A DNA stretch of 64,000 nucleotides from Tessaracoccus flavescens (GTDB lineage: Bacteria; Actinomycetota; Actinomycetes; Propionibacteriales; Propionibacteriaceae), in NCBI RefSeq assembly GCF_001998865.1, contig NZ_CP019607.1:1302001-1366000 (forward strand), given 5' to 3'. Position 1 is the stretch's first letter. Each line of letters starts with the position of its first letter. Shown here one piece after another: positions 37,002 through 47,579 of the stretch. The position numbers and the translations under genes are program-made. The notes under the pieces were generated by a model. That model saw nothing but the letters and a program-made list of their open reading frames with translations, had not been told where the DNA came from and did not search any database.

Positions 37002-37319
37002 GCGGGCCCCTTTCGACAACCTACGAAACCGTAACTTACGCCAGCGTAGCTTAGGCGACGACGGCATTCCGGGGGTCGACCCGCACAATGCTGGCCGTCG
37101 TCATTGTGGGATTCCCACAACGTCCCCCGGCCCCCGGCTCGGGAGGGACGGCGCGGCGAACCTCAGATGACCCTTCGGTGAAGCGTCAATGAACTCCCCC
37201 ATTCCGCCTTGACCGACCCGACGATTATCTAAAGTGTGGGCTCCGAGCCACGGCGGCCGGTGGCCCCCTTCATCGATCCCGTCGTGCATCCCCCCATCAG
37301 ATCCACGAATCGGAGCAAG
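37002..37319. other. 318-bp divergent intergenic region between bkdA and the 5'-nucleotidase gene
   Basis: No gene is seen. It must hold the promoters of both divergent genes. AT-rich hexamers lie near 37223-37231 (GATTATCTA), and a TTGACC occurs at 37209, but they are not correctly spaced for a standard promoter. Confidence 0.5.
37033..37052. promoter_or_regulatory. Candidate operator upstream of the bkd operon
   Basis: An imperfect inverted repeat, AACTTACGC and GCGTAGCTT around a CA centre (7 of 9 positions pair; inner TACGC/GCGTA is perfect). It lies 32-51 bases upstream of the bkdA GTG. Its position suits a repressor site; the regulator is unknown. Confidence 0.35.
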
Positions 37320-39764
37320 ATGACCAGCAGGACAAGGCGGACCACGGCGGGACTCGCCGCCTCCGCGTTGGTGGCGAGCGGACTCTCCTTCGCCACCTTC
37401 ACTCCCATGGCACACGCGGACGCCCTCGTGTGCACCGATCCGGCGAGCACCATCGACGTGTTCGCGTTCAACGATTTCCACGGCCGCGTCGAGGGCGCGG
37501 CGGCCCTCTTCACCCCGGTGGAGGCGGCGCGTACGGCGAACGGCGACGACGGCGTTCTCCTGATCAGCTCCGGCGACAACATCGGCGGCTCGACCTTCGT
37601 GTCGATGAGCCAGGATGACGTTCCGACCCTCGACGTGTTGAAGGCGATCGAGGTCGACTCGGTCACGGTCGGCAACCACGAGTTCGACAAGGGCTGGTCC
37701 GATCTCAAGGACCGCGTCATCCCCCAGATGGACGGGATGGCTTTCCTCGGCGCCAACGTCTACACGGCGGGCACCACGACGGTCGCTCCCGGCCTGAAGG
37801 CGTCCACGATCGTGCAGAAGGGCGGCCTCGACATCGCCATCGTCGGCGCCGTGACCGGAGACCTTGCGACGCTCGTCTCGCCCGACGGCATCTCGGCCCT
37901 CACGATCGGCGACCCCGTCGCGGCCGTGAACCGTGAGGTCGCGGCGCTCAAGGCGAATTCGGACGTCGACGTGATCATCGCCAGCTTCCACGAGGGCGCA
38001 CCTGACGGCAACCAGACGATCGACCAGAACATCGCCGAGAGCGGCCGCTTCGCACAGATCGCCAACGACCTGGACGACGACGTGGACGTGATCCTCAACG
38101 CCCACACACACCAGAAGTACACGTGGACGAACAAGAACGGCACCCCCGTCCTGCAGGCCGGCGAGTACGCGCACAACCTCAACACCTTCACGCTGGGCGT
38201 CAGCGCGGCAGATGAGTACTGCGGCCTCGTTGGCACCCCGGCCGTGGTCGCCGCGCCGAAGCCCGAGCACGCAGGCACCAGCCCCCGCCTGACCTTGATC
38301 AAGGACATCGTCGCCAAGGCCGTCGCCGAGGCCGACGTCGTCGGCAGCCAGGTCGTCGGGTTCGCCAACAAGGCCGTCTCCACCCCTGCAAACGGTGGCA
38401 ACGGCAAGCGCGACGTCGAGTCGCCCCTGTCGAACATGGTGGCCGAGATGTTCTACGAGGTGCTCAGCAACGGCAACACCGAGTTCATCGGGGTGCAGAA
38501 CCCTGGCGGCACCCGTGCGAGCATCGACCGCGGATCGATCACCTACAAGGAAGCCAACGAGGTGCTTCCCTTCGCCAACTCGCTGATGACCACCGACCTC
38601 ACGGGCGCGCAGGTCAAGAAGATGCTCGAGCAGCAGTGGCAGCGCACCAAGGACGACAAGCCGATCGACCCGGCCCCCAGCCGTCCGTTCCTCGCTCTCG
38701 GCCTCTCGAAGAACGTCAGCTACACGATGGACGAGTCCCGCGAGTGGGGCGACCGGATCACGTCGCTGAAGATCAACGGCAAGCCGATCGACCCCGCAAA
38801 GACCTACACCGTCGGCTCGGGCTCCTTCCTGATCACCGGAGGCGACAACTTCTGGGAGGTCGGAAAGGGAACCAACCGCGTCGACACCGGTCGCGTCGAC
38901 CTTGAGGCGTGGGTCGGCTGGCTGAAGGAGGGCGACGCCATCTCGCCCGACTACACCAAGCGTGGCGTGAACCTCACCGGCGGAGCCGACACCCTCACCG
39001 AGGGCGCGGCGGGCGTCGACTTCACGCTCGGCAAGCCGCTCGAGGGCGGCCTGCAGATCGACACCCTCGACATGCTGCTCGACCCGGAGGGCGCCAAGGT
39101 CTCCCCGCAGCTGCCCAACACCTCGGTCGTGGCCACCATCAACGGCGTCGAGGTCGGAAAGGGCACCGTCACCGACGGCGTCTCCACCGTCAAGGTCGCC
39201 ATCGCGAAGGGCGCAAAGATCGCCGCGGGCGGGCAGACGCTGACCTTCACCGTTCAGCCGTCCGGCACCGTCGTCACGAAGCAGGTCACGGTCAAGAAGG
39301 CCGCCGTCCCGCCGACGACTCCTCCGCCGACCGCTCCCCCGACGACGAAGCCCACCCCGCCGAAGCGTCCCGACACGATCTACACCACCCCCGGTGTGCA
39401 CCGCGTCAACGGCCGCATCTGGGTCACCTCGTGTGAGCCCTACTCGCAGACCGAGCGCTGCCGCACCGACATCTGGGCCACCCAGATCAAGCTGGTGAAC
39501 GGCAAGTACACCCAGGTCAACGACTTCGTGTTCAACAACCTGACCTACCTGCCGTCGAAGCGTTCGCTGTGGACGGGCAACCCGCTCGCGACGCCTGGCG
39601 ACCACACGGTCAACGGTCGCAAGTGGCGCACCGAGTGCGACACCCCGACCACCGGCCGCAACGGCTGCCGCAGCTACATCATGGCGACGGTCATCGAGGC
39701 CACGCCCAGCGGCTACCGCCAGGTCGACAAGTACATCCTGAACAACATCGTGATGTTCTCCTGA
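37320..39764 (+). CDS. Secreted 5'-nucleotidase/metallophosphatase with C-terminal repeat module
   Basis: An 814-residue exported enzyme. A signal peptide (MTSRTRRTTAGLAASALVAS to AHADA) precedes a calcineurin-like domain with metal-binding motifs VFAFNDFHGR, SSGDN, VGNHEFD and NAHTHQ. The 5'-nucleotidase C-terminal domain follows (GVQNPGGTRASID to TVGSGSFLITGGDNF). A Pro/Thr-rich linker (about 690-712) leads to two copies of a roughly 60-residue cysteine-containing module (GVHRVNGRIWVTSC... and GDHTVNGRKWRTEC...). It frees phosphate or nucleosides outside the cell. ATG 37320 is preferred over the longer open frame. Confidence 0.88.
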   Translation: MTSRTRRTTAGLAASALVASGLSFATFTPMAHADALVCTDPASTIDVFAFNDFHGRVEGAAALFTPVEAARTANGDDGVLLISSGDNIGGSTFVSMSQDDVPTLDVLKAIEVDSVTVGNHEFDKGWSDLKDRVIPQMDGMAFLGANVYTAGTTTVAPGLKASTIVQKGGLDIAIVGAVTGDLATLVSPDGISALTIGDPVAAVNREVAALKANSDVDVIIASFHEGAPDGNQTIDQNIAESGRFAQIANDLDDDVDVILNAHTHQKYTWTNKNGTPVLQAGEYAHNLNTFTLGVSAADEYCGLVGTPAVVAAPKPEHAGTSPRLTLIKDIVAKAVAEADVVGSQVVGFANKAVSTPANGGNGKRDVESPLSNMVAEMFYEVLSNGNTEFIGVQNPGGTRASIDRGSITYKEANEVLPFANSLMTTDLTGAQVKKMLEQQWQRTKDDKPIDPAPSRPFLALGLSKNVSYTMDESREWGDRITSLKINGKPIDPAKTYTVGSGSFLITGGDNFWEVGKGTNRVDTGRVDLEAWVGWLKEGDAISPDYTKRGVNLTGGADTLTEGAAGVDFTLGKPLEGGLQIDTLDMLLDPEGAKVSPQLPNTSVVATINGVEVGKGTVTDGVSTVKVAIAKGAKIAAGGQTLTFTVQPSGTVVTKQVTVKKAAVPPTTPPPTAPPTTKPTPPKRPDTIYTTPGVHRVNGRIWVTSCEPYSQTERCRTDIWATQIKLVNGKYTQVNDFVFNNLTYLPSKRSLWTGNPLATPGDHTVNGRKWRTECDTPTTGRNGCRSYIMATVIEATPSGYRQVDKYILNNIVMFS

Positions 39765-39776
39765 TGAACCGTTGAG

Positions 39777-39807
39777 GAGGGGCCGGACGCCACGCGTCCG
39801 GCCCCTC
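39777..39807 (+). terminator. Terminator after the 5'-nucleotidase gene
   Basis: A perfect 13-bp stem (GAGGGGCCGGACG with its complement) around a 5-base loop, followed by TTCTGCGTTC. It may also act on the convergent carbamoyltransferase gene. Confidence 0.85.
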
Positions 39808-39854
39808 TTCTGCGTTCAGCACCCTGAGCGTCCGCGCCCCTCGGGCGCCTGCGG

Positions 39855-40850
39855 TCAGCCTGCCAGGGTGGCGACCAGGATCGCCTTGATGGTGTGCATC
39901 CGGTTCTCGGCCTGGTCGAAGACGACGCTGGCCTCCGACTCGAAGACCTCGTCTGTGACCTCGACGCCCTCGATACCGAACTGCTCCTTCAGGTCCCGAC
40001 CGACCGAGGTCTCGAGGTCGTGGAAGGCCGGGAGGCAGTGCATGAACTTCACGTCGGGATTGCCGGTCGCCGCCATCAGCTCAGCGTTGACCTGGTACGG
40101 GCGCAGCAGGTCGATCCGCTCGGCCCACACCTCCTTCGGCTCGCCGAGGGAGACCCACACGTCGGTGTAGATGAAGTCGGCGCCGCGCACGCCCTCAGCG
40201 ACGTCGGAGGTGATGGTGATCCGCGCGCCGCTCTTTTCCGCGATCCGGCGCGCCTCCTCCACGACCTCAGGCGCGTTCAGCTGTGAGGCGGGGCCGACCA
40301 TGCGCACGTCCATACCCATCATCGCGCCGGAGATCAGCAGCGAGTTGCCGACGTTGTTGCGGGCGTCGCCCACGAAGGCGAAGGCAATCTCCTCCAACGG
40401 CTTCGACGAGTGCTCCAGCATGGTGAGCTGGTCGGCGAGCATCTGCGTCGGGTGCCAGTCGTCGGTGAGGCCGTTGTAGACCGGGACGCCCGCATTGGCG
40501 GCGAGGGTCTCGACGATGTCCTGTCCGGCGCCGCGGTACTCGATGCCGTCGTACCAGCGGCCGAGCACCCGGGCCGTGTCGGCCGCCGACTCCTTGTGCC
40601 CGATCTGCGATCCGGACGGGTCGAGGTAGGTCGTCGTCCCGCCCTGGTCGGCCATGGCGACCTCGAAGGCGCAGCGGGTGCGGGTTGAGGTCTTCTCGAA
40701 CAGCAGCGCGACCTTCCTGCCCTGGAGACGCTGGCGCTCGCGACCGTCGCGCCGCTCGGCCTTGAGCTGGGCGGACAGGTCGAGCAGCGAGCGCCACTCG
40801 TCGGCCGTGAAGTCGAGTTCCTTGAGGAAGCTGCGTCCGAGCAGGGTCAT
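39855..40850 (-). CDS. argF: Ornithine carbamoyltransferase
   Basis: A 331-residue enzyme joining ornithine and carbamoyl phosphate to citrulline. Carbamoyl phosphate binds STRTR (55-59), and ornithine contacts the HCLP motif ([11 protein letters not shown], near residue 270). Start ATG 40850 ([10 protein letters not shown]). The slightly long chain resembles catabolic ArcB enzymes; no arginine synthesis or deiminase genes adjoin it, so anabolic or catabolic use is open. Confidence 0.9.
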   Translation of the reverse strand: MTLLGRSFLKELDFTADEWRSLLDLSAQLKAERRDGRERQRLQGRKVALLFEKTSTRTRCAFEVAMADQGGTTTYLDPSGSQIGHKESAADTARVLGRWYDGIEYRGAGQDIVETLAANAGVPVYNGLTDDWHPTQMLADQLTMLEHSSKPLEEIAFAFVGDARNNVGNSLLISGAMMGMDVRMVGPASQLNAPEVVEEARRIAEKSGARITITSDVAEGVRGADFIYTDVWVSLGEPKEVWAERIDLLRPYQVNAELMAATGNPDVKFMHCLPAFHDLETSVGRDLKEQFGIEGVEVTDEVFESEASVVFDQAENRMHTIKAILVATLAG

Positions 40851-41007
40851 CGTCGCGCCTTTCGGTGAGGAAGACCTCACAATACTGGCTGGCCATCCGC
40901 GCTCCGCGCCCGTCCGTGGGTAGCCGCCCGCGCCGGAGTCCGACCTCGGCGGGAGCGTTGGCCGGAGCGCGGCGGTCGCACCATGCAGGACCGCAGGCGG
41001 CCTCCAG

Positions 41008-42237
41008 TCAGGCCGTCGTGCCGGGGAAGAGCCGTGCCCCGGCGGGCAGGACGGAGTCGACGGTGCTTTCCCTGCCGATCACCGCGACGGCGTCGGGGTC
41101 TTCGAGGTCGGCGTCCTGCGAACCGACCCGCGCATCGGGGCCCAGTTCGGCCCCGTAGTCGATGATGCTGCGCCACGCCTTCGCACCGGCTCTGATCCGC
41201 ACGCCGTCACCGATGACGCACTCCATGACGTCTGCGCCCGGTTCGATGACCACGCCGGGCGCGAGCACGCTGCGGGTCACTCGGCCACCGACCACGCAGC
41301 CGGGGCTGATCAGGCTCTCGTGGACCTCGGCCTCCTGTTCGATCCGGGCGGGCAGGGTCTGCGGTTGGTGTCCGATGACGGGCCAGGCGGGGTCGAACAG
41401 GTCTGTCTGTTGCCTGACCAGTTCGAGATGTGCGTTGAGGTAGTGGTGGGGCTGCCCGAGGTCGCGCCAGTAGCCGTCGAGCTGGTGAGCGTAGGCCTTG
41501 CCGCGTTCGACGAGGCGCGGCAGCAGCAGGTCGCCGTAGTCGCCCAGCCCTGGCGTCTCCTCCTCACCGCGGTCGACGGCGTTGACCTCACGGTGGAGCT
41601 GCTCCAGCACCTCGATCATGACCGACGCGTCGTAGGCGATCGCCTCGGCGGCGATCAGGTCCGAGGTCGGGGACTCCGGCTTGTAATCGAAGCCGGTGAC
41701 CCGCCCGAGCCGGTTCACCTCGAGCACCGCGTGGTCGCTGGCCTTCGCGCCGTCCAGCCCGGAGATGTCGGTGCTGAGCAGCGTCACCTCCGCCCCCTTC
41801 GTCAGGTGGGTGTCGATCAGCTCGCGGTAATCGAGGCGGTAGGCGTGGTCGGCGCTGAGCACGAGGACGATGTCCGGATCCTCGGCGCGGATCCGGTCGC
41901 GCAGCATGTAGAGCTCGTCCGCGTTGCCGCCGCTCATGCCCGACTCGTGCGGGCTGAAGCCCTCCTGCGGTCCGATGAAGCGCAGCCCGCCGTAGGTGCG
42001 ATCGAGGTCCCACGCCCGCCCGTTTCGGACCGCCTCCACGACGGACGCACCCTGGTAGGAGACGCTGAGCCAGACGTCGTCCAGGCGGGAATGCATGAGA
42101 TTGGACAAGACGAAGTCGATCAGGCGATAGCTGCCGCCGAAGCGCAGCACCGGCTTCGGCCGTTCGGTGGTCAGCACGTCCATGCGGCCGCCCGCGCCGC
42201 CGGCCTGGATGATGGCGAGGATCTTCGCGCTTGTCAT
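41008..42237 (-). CDS. glgC: Glucose-1-phosphate adenylyltransferase-like sugar nucleotidyltransferase
   Basis: A 409-residue protein with an N-terminal nucleotidyltransferase domain ([50 protein letters not shown]) and a C-terminal left-handed beta-helix of hexapeptide repeats ([20 protein letters not shown]). This layout matches GlgC, which makes ADP-glucose for glycogen. The GGRM variant after the glycine loop differs from the usual GGTRL, so another sugar substrate is possible. Confidence 0.8.
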   Translation of the reverse strand: MTSAKILAIIQAGGAGGRMDVLTTERPKPVLRFGGSYRLIDFVLSNLMHSRLDDVWLSVSYQGASVVEAVRNGRAWDLDRTYGGLRFIGPQEGFSPHESGMSGGNADELYMLRDRIRAEDPDIVLVLSADHAYRLDYRELIDTHLTKGAEVTLLSTDISGLDGAKASDHAVLEVNRLGRVTGFDYKPESPTSDLIAAEAIAYDASVMIEVLEQLHREVNAVDRGEEETPGLGDYGDLLLPRLVERGKAYAHQLDGYWRDLGQPHHYLNAHLELVRQQTDLFDPAWPVIGHQPQTLPARIEQEAEVHESLISPGCVVGGRVTRSVLAPGVVIEPGADVMECVIGDGVRIRAGAKAWRSIIDYGAELGPDARVGSQDADLEDPDAVAVIGRESTVDSVLPAGARLFPGTTA

Positions 42238-42246
42238 CTAAGAATT

Positions 42247-42714
42247 CTAAGTGGCAGACCCGCGCTCCGTGACGGCATCGAGGATGCCGGGGACCGCCGC
42301 CTCCACGTCCTCGAGGGTCTCCTCGAAGCCCGCCTGGTCGCCGTACCACGGGTCGACGAGCGCCTCACCCTTCGGCTTGGCCGGATTGAAATCGTTGAGC
42401 AGCGCGACGTTCGCGTCGGGTGCCATGGCCTTCAGCCGGTCCACCTGGAACGGCTCGACGGCGACCACGAGATCGGCCGAGGAGAGGTCGGCAGCGCTCA
42501 CCCGACGCGCGCGGTGCCCGGAGGCGTCGTAGCCATGGGCCGTCAGCGTGCGCACCGCGCGCCGGTCGATCGGGTTGCCGGACTCCTCGGATGAGATGCC
42601 GAAGCTCTCGACGTCGACATCGAGTCCACGCTCCTCTGACTCGCGACGAGCCACGCGTTCGGCCATGGGAGAGCGGCAGATGTTGCCCCAGCACACGAAA
42701 ACGAGCTTTGCCAT
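42247..42714 (-). CDS. Low-molecular-weight protein tyrosine phosphatase
   Basis: A 155-residue enzyme with the N-terminal P-loop CWGNICRSP (nucleophile Cys8, Arg14) and the acid loop DPWYGD. Complete for the family. Targets are unknown. It is 10 bases from the end of glgC reading into it, so the two may share a transcript. Confidence 0.92.
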   Translation of the reverse strand: MAKLVFVCWGNICRSPMAERVARRESEERGLDVDVESFGISSEESGNPIDRRAVRTLTAHGYDASGHRARRVSAADLSSADLVVAVEPFQVDRLKAMAPDANVALLNDFNPAKPKGEALVDPWYGDQAGFEETLEDVEAAVPGILDAVTERGSAT

Positions 42715-42913
42715 TGCGCCAGCCTAGCCAGACGGGTCCGCACCACCGGTGAGGGCGCGAGCGACCCGTCGCGAGGAGCCGTCCGACACCTCTGGTCGCG
42801 CACCCTTGCGACCCCACCGCCCACTTTCGTGCACAGGGGGCCGCTGCGCTCGGCAACTCGGTTGAGACCCAGGTAGGATCCGATCAAGCAGAGGAAGGTG
42901 GCAGGTTAGGACC

Positions 42914-43600
42914 ATGCAGATCTTGGTGGTGGACGACGATCAGGCCGTGCGCGACTCGCTCGCCCGTTCCCTGACGTATTCCGGCGACGATGTCCAGACC
43001 GCCACCAACGGTGTGGAGGCGCTGGCGAAGCTCGTCGGCTACACACCGGACGCGATCATCATGGACGTGATGATGCCGCGCATGGACGGCCTTGAGACCA
43101 CCCGCATGCTCCGCGAGGGCGGCAACGACGTCCCGATCCTCATCCTGACCGCTCGCGACGCCGTCGGTGACCGGGTCGACGGGCTCGACGCCGGGGCCGA
43201 CGACTACATGGTCAAGCCGTTCGCGCTCGACGAGCTGCTCGCCCGCCTCCGGGCGCTCACCCGACGCTCGAAGGCGAACCCCGAGGCCGAGTCGAAGGTG
43301 CTGACCTTCCAGGACGTGACGCTGGACACCCAGCACCGCGAGGTCACCCGCGACGGCCAGCACATCTCGCTGACCCGCACCGAGTTCGCGCTGCTCCAGG
43401 TGTTCATGGAGAACCCCCGACGCGTGATGGAGCGCAACACGCTGCTCAACGAGGTGTGGGGCTTCGAGTTCCCGACCACGGCGAACTCGCTCGAGGTCTA
43501 CATCGGCTACCTCCGGCGCAAGACCGAGACAGGTGGCCGTCCCCGTCTGATCCACACCGTGCGCGGCATCGGCTACGTCCTGCGTGAAACACCCCCGTGA
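42914..43600 (+). CDS. OmpR/PhoB-type response regulator (MprA-like)
   Basis: A 228-residue regulator. The receiver domain has the phosphorylation site Asp51 ([12 protein letters not shown]), Thr/Lys switch residues ([15 protein letters not shown]) and the acidic pocket DDD at 7-9. The C-terminal winged helix ends [12 protein letters not shown]. It overlaps the sensor kinase start by four bases. Confidence 0.93.
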   Translation: MQILVVDDDQAVRDSLARSLTYSGDDVQTATNGVEALAKLVGYTPDAIIMDVMMPRMDGLETTRMLREGGNDVPILILTARDAVGDRVDGLDAGADDYMVKPFALDELLARLRALTRRSKANPEAESKVLTFQDVTLDTQHREVTRDGQHISLTRTEFALLQVFMENPRRVMERNTLLNEVWGFEFPTTANSLEVYIGYLRRKTETGGRPRLIHTVRGIGYVLRETPP

Positions 43601-45024
43601 TCTACAGCTGGTGGATCCGGATACTCCGAGCCATCGGCCGGCTTGTCAGCGGCCAGTCACTGCAGTGGCGACTCGCGCTGCTGACCGGCGCGAGCGTGGC
43701 CATCTCCGTCATGCTCGTCGGTGCGACCACGTTCACCGTCACCCGCTGGTCCCTGCTTGATCAGCTCGACCGCGAGCTGGTCGAGGTGGCCCAGACGGCG
43801 ACCTCCTCAGTCGCGGCCGACTACGCGGACATGGGCGGGCTCTCCGCCGGCCTGCTCGCCGCCTCCAACGGCCTGCTCGCCGTCGTCGGGGCGGACGGCA
43901 CCGTCGAACAACTGCCCGGTCAGGACCGCGACCTGCCTCCCGGCAACGAGGAGATCAAGGTCGCAAGACTGCAGGTGGGCTCCTCGGCGCGCACCATCGA
44001 GGGCAACGGCGTGACCTACCGCGCGGTCGCCGTCCCGATGCGGCTCAACGATGGCACCCCCGTCGCAGTGATGTTCGCACGACCGATGTCCGGCCTCGAG
44101 TCGACGCTCGGGTCGCTGTGGGTGGTCCTGCTGATCGCGGGCGGCCTGGGCGTCCTGACCGCGACCCTCGCCGCCCTGTGGACCGCACGCGCGGTGCTCG
44201 CACCGGTGCGCCGCCTGTCCCAGGCCGTGAAGTCGGTCACCCAGACAGATGAGCTCAACCCCATCCGGATCTACGGTCGCGACGATCTCGGCGAGCTGAC
44301 CCAGTTGTTCAACACGATGCTGCGCTCGCTCGCGCAGTCAAGGGAGCAGCAGCGCCAGCTGATCGCCGACGCCGGGCATGAGTTGCGCACCCCGCTCACC
44401 TCCATGCGCACCAACGTCGAGCTGCTCCTCGCCGACGACAGCACAGGCATGCTGCCGCCGGGCGCACGCACCGAGGTGCTCGGTGACGTCGCGGCCCAGC
44501 TTGGCGAGTTCTCGGCCCTAGTGGGCGACCTGGTCGCGCTGACCCGCGACGACCACCTGCAGCGGCCGCACGAGCTCGTCGACCTGGCCGACGTCACCGT
44601 CGCCGCGATCGAGCGGGCCAAGCGTCGCGGTCCGGGCATCGAGTTCGATGCGAAGCTCGAGCCGACCCCCATCATGGGCGACCCCTCCACCCTCGAGCGC
44701 GCCATCACGAACCTGCTCGACAACGCGGTCAAGTTCTCGCCGCAGGACGGCACCATCCGGATCCATCTGAGCGAGGGGTCGCTGGTCATCATCGACGAGG
44801 GGCCGGGCATCGACGAGGCCGACCTGCCCAACGTCTTCGACCGCTTCTACCGCTCCGACAAGGCACGCAACACGCCCGGAACGGGCCTCGGGCTCGCCAT
44901 CGTCGCGCACACAGCAGAGGTGCACGGCGGGTCCGTCAAGGCCGACAACGAGCCAGGGGCCGGCGCCCGCTTCACGCTCCGGCTCCCGGTGCTCGAGCCG
45001 CTCGACGACCCGTTCCTCATCTGA
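43597..45024 (+). CDS. Sensor histidine kinase (MprB-like)
   Basis: A 475-residue membrane kinase starting at a GTG that overlaps the regulator stop. A first helix (about 24-50), an extracytoplasmic domain of about 110 residues and a second helix (about 170-200) lead to a HAMP domain. The dimerisation box has His261 ([12 protein letters not shown]), and the ATP-binding domain shows N (LLDNAVKF), G1 (DEGPGI) and G2 (GTGLGLAI) boxes. With the regulator it probably senses envelope stress, as MprAB does; that is inference. Confidence 0.92.
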   Translation: MIYSWWIRILRAIGRLVSGQSLQWRLALLTGASVAISVMLVGATTFTVTRWSLLDQLDRELVEVAQTATSSVAADYADMGGLSAGLLAASNGLLAVVGADGTVEQLPGQDRDLPPGNEEIKVARLQVGSSARTIEGNGVTYRAVAVPMRLNDGTPVAVMFARPMSGLESTLGSLWVVLLIAGGLGVLTATLAALWTARAVLAPVRRLSQAVKSVTQTDELNPIRIYGRDDLGELTQLFNTMLRSLAQSREQQRQLIADAGHELRTPLTSMRTNVELLLADDSTGMLPPGARTEVLGDVAAQLGEFSALVGDLVALTRDDHLQRPHELVDLADVTVAAIERAKRRGPGIEFDAKLEPTPIMGDPSTLERAITNLLDNAVKFSPQDGTIRIHLSEGSLVIIDEGPGIDEADLPNVFDRFYRSDKARNTPGTGLGLAIVAHTAEVHGGSVKADNEPGAGARFTLRLPVLEPLDDPFLI

Positions 45025-45102
45025 GGTCACGCCAAGAACGTTCCTGAGCCGGGAATATCGGTATTTATCTGTAGTTCCAGGTAATTGACGAGAGTGAATC
45101 TC

Positions 45103-45576
45103 ATGACGCGCACAGGACGGGTGGCCATCGCCCGCAGGTTCGGACCCCCGAGGTCACCACCATCGAGGACCACCCGAGTCCGGCACTCGGTCGCGGGCAG
45201 GTGCGGGTCGCCCGCGCCGGCGGCCTCAACCCGGTCAACGCACGCCGCCGCGCGGGCACCTTCCCCGCCAACGCGCCGCTCGCGCTCGGCTCGGAGTTCT
45301 CCGGAACCGTGCTCGAGTCGACCGACCCGCGGTGGAAGCCGGGCGACGTCTCCTGGTTCAGCGCCACCAGCGTCGGAGGCGTGCCAGACGGCCATGACGG
45401 CGCTCAAGGACGTTCCCCTGAACGCGGGAGACACGATCGTCGTGCACGGCGCCTCCGGCGGCATGCTGGTGCAGCTCGCGGTTGCCCGCTGCATCACCGT
45501 CATCGCCACGGCGAGCGAGCCCAACCACGAGTACCTGCGTTGGCTCGGGGCCGTCCCGGTCGCCTACAGGTCATGA
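45103..45576 (+). pseudogene. Quinone oxidoreductase-like (MDR) gene, broken
   Basis: The ATG start (MTRTGRVAIARRFG) is followed by a frame change in a C run near 45150 to EVTTIEDHPSPALGRGQVRV through GSEFSGTVLES. A further frame change and missing segment lead to MTALKDVPLNAGDTIVVHGASGG (the cofactor glycine motif). The frame stops at 45576, well before a normal C-terminus. Clearly an inactivated MDR-family gene. Confidence 0.75.
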
Positions 45577-45730
45577 TCCCGTGGAGCACGGAGAAGGTCG
45601 CGGCGATAAAGCCCATCATGAGGACGAACCTGGTCTGGAAATCGAGGTCGAGAGCGGGCGCGAGCAGCAGTCCGGAGGCATACCCGGCCACCACCCCATC
45701 CCCGACGAGGCAAGGCTCGATGAAGTCCAT
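45573..45730 (-). pseudogene. Fragment of a membrane protein gene on the opposite strand
   Basis: The minus strand reads MDFIEPCLVGDGVVAGYASG, then a long hydrophobic run ending FVLMMGFIAATFSVLHGIM, unlike an antisense shadow. It lies between the oxidoreductase and transaldolase remnants. It looks like a rearrangement scar; family unknown. Confidence 0.4.
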
Positions 45731-46406
45731 GTGCACGCGGGGGAGAAACACTTGGCGGGGATCTCGCCGTGGCTGCGGTGCGAGCCGAACAGGGTGACGG
45801 GCGTCACGACCAACCCGACCATCCTCAGGGCCGAGGGCAAGATCGACTTCTACGCACACCTGCGTCGGATCCGGGAAATCATCGGCGCCGACCGCACGCT
45901 CCACGTGCAGGTGCTCGCCAAGGACACCCGGGGGGTGATCGACGACGCGCACCGCCTCCTCGACAAGATCGACGGCAACGTCTACCCCAAGATCCCGACG
46001 ACCGAGGCCGGCATCGCCGCGATGCGCCAGCTCAAGCAGCAGGGCGCGAAGGTGACGGCCACCGCCATCTACTCCAAGACCCCAGGGCTTCCTCGCAATC
46101 GCCACCGGCGTCGACTACCTGGCTCCGTACTACAACCGGATGCAGAGCCTCGACATCGACACCCGCGGCACGCTTGAGGTGCTCGCGGGCTTGATCAAGC
46201 GCTTCGACGCCCCCAGCAAGATCATGGCCGCGAGCTTCAAGAACGTCGCGCAGGTCTCTCACGCTCTTGAGTCGGGAGCCGACGCCGTGACCTTGTCGCC
46301 AGAACTGCTGCGTGCCGCGCTGTCGGCCCCCGACATCGACCGCGCGGTCGACGATTTCATCAAGGACTGGAAGTCCGTCTACGGCACGAGCCAACTGCCA
46401 GACTGA
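45730..46406 (+). pseudogene. Transaldolase/fructose-6-phosphate aldolase family gene, frameshifted
   Basis: From about 45770 the frame encodes the start of the barrel (NRVTGVTTNPTILRAEGKI), VQVLAKDTRGVIDDA, and KVTATAIYSKT. One extra C in the run at 46079-46082 then shifts the frame. The protein continues GFLAIATGVDYLAPYYNRM to IKDWKSVYGTSQLPD. The usual N-terminus with the first strand is replaced or lost. The catalytic Lys region (NVYPKIPTT) is present. Confidence 0.8.
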
Positions 46407-46433
46407 TCGATCGTTACGCCCTGCCTCGCGCCG

Positions 46434-47579
46434 TCAGCCGTCGAGCCGCGCGAAGACGGGGTCCAGTTCAGCGGCGACGCTGGCGCTTGGGGTCCACGTC
46501 ATCACCCGGTCACCATCTCGGAACTGGTAGCTGCCGTCGTCTTGTCGCTCGAGGGCGATCTGGTCACCCCACGCCGTGGACAGCACGACCCAGCGCATGG
46601 TGCCCATCTGGACCGCCTCCTCCTGCGTCGCCTTGGCGGCCTCCTCACCGATCCGGCGAGCGAGATCCTCAGACAGGTCCACCCATTTGGCGTCTGCGGG
46701 GGTCTCGCCGACGCAGGCAACGCCACCGACAGCGTCGCCCACTTTGCCCTGAATCAGGGAGTACTGCGCAGGAAGGCACATGTGGGGCAGGAACTCGAGC
46801 TCGGGACCCATCTCGGCGAGGTCAGCGCGCTGGGCTTTCCACAGGTCCACCATGGCGGCCACGAAGTCGCCGCTCTGCTTCTGGGTGTGGCCGTCGGTCA
46901 GTTCGCTGCACCCCTCTTCGGCACCCTTCACCACGGTGGTGGAGCCGTCGTCATATTCGAGCACCACCCTGACCACCGTGGAGTACTCGTACCCGCAATC
47001 CTTGTTGGCGCTGTCGAGGGCTGGCTGGTCGTTGAAGAAATCAAGAATCCGGTCGACGTCAGTGGTCAACGCGTCGACAGGACCAACGGTTCCCATCCCC
47101 TCCGGCGCGTCGCCGCAGAGCCAGGCCCGCACGGCGCCTCGGGTGAGCGGCTTGCCGCCCTCGCTGCTGTCAACCTGGCGGGCGCCCTCGTCGAAGCACG
47201 CCGCAGCCCCGAGTTGGGCTATTGCGGGCCCTAGGTCGGGCTGCGACGCCGTCTGGGCCGGCGGAGACGAGGGCGCCTCGGAGGGGGGCGGAGACGAGGT
47301 CGGGGTCGACGTCGGGCTGGGCGACGGCGACGGCGTCACGGCGGTGGGTGTCGGTGAGGCCGTCACTGCGGTGGGCTCCGGCGATGCAACCTGCGGGGAG
47401 TTGAACTGAGGGAGGTTGAGGGCCACCGGCAGCGCGACTGCTGTCACGGCGGCCGCGGTGGCCATGCTCACCGCGACCTGACGGTTGCGACGACGGCGGC
47501 GTGCGCCCTGCGCCCAACCCTCGCTGGTGGGCGGCTCGGGAATGACGGATTTGAAGGCGTTGCCCAGCGGATCGTTCAC
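46434..47579 (-). CDS. Membrane-anchored exported protein in an operon with an ECF sigma factor
   Basis: A 381-residue protein with a short cytoplasmic N-terminus ending in RRRRRNRQ and one membrane helix (about 35-58). A long Pro/Ser/Thr linker and an extracytoplasmic domain with paired cysteines follow. It contains GAVRAWLCGDAPEGMGTVGP, nearly repeated in the lipoprotein encoded at 48195-49259. Its GTG overlaps the sigma factor stop, so it may be an anti-sigma or signal-sensing partner. It lacks a recognisable zinc anti-sigma motif. Function inferred from context. Confidence 0.75.
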   Translation of the reverse strand: MNDPLGNAFKSVIPEPPTSEGWAQGARRRRRNRQVAVSMATAAAVTAVALPVALNLPQFNSPQVASPEPTAVTASPTPTAVTPSPSPSPTSTPTSSPPPSEAPSSPPAQTASQPDLGPAIAQLGAAACFDEGARQVDSSEGGKPLTRGAVRAWLCGDAPEGMGTVGPVDALTTDVDRILDFFNDQPALDSANKDCGYEYSTVVRVVLEYDDGSTTVVKGAEEGCSELTDGHTQKQSGDFVAAMVDLWKAQRADLAEMGPELEFLPHMCLPAQYSLIQGKVGDAVGGVACVGETPADAKWVDLSEDLARRIGEEAAKATQEEAVQMGTMRWVVLSTAWGDQIALERQDDGSYQFRDGDRVMTWTPSASVAAELDPVFARLDG

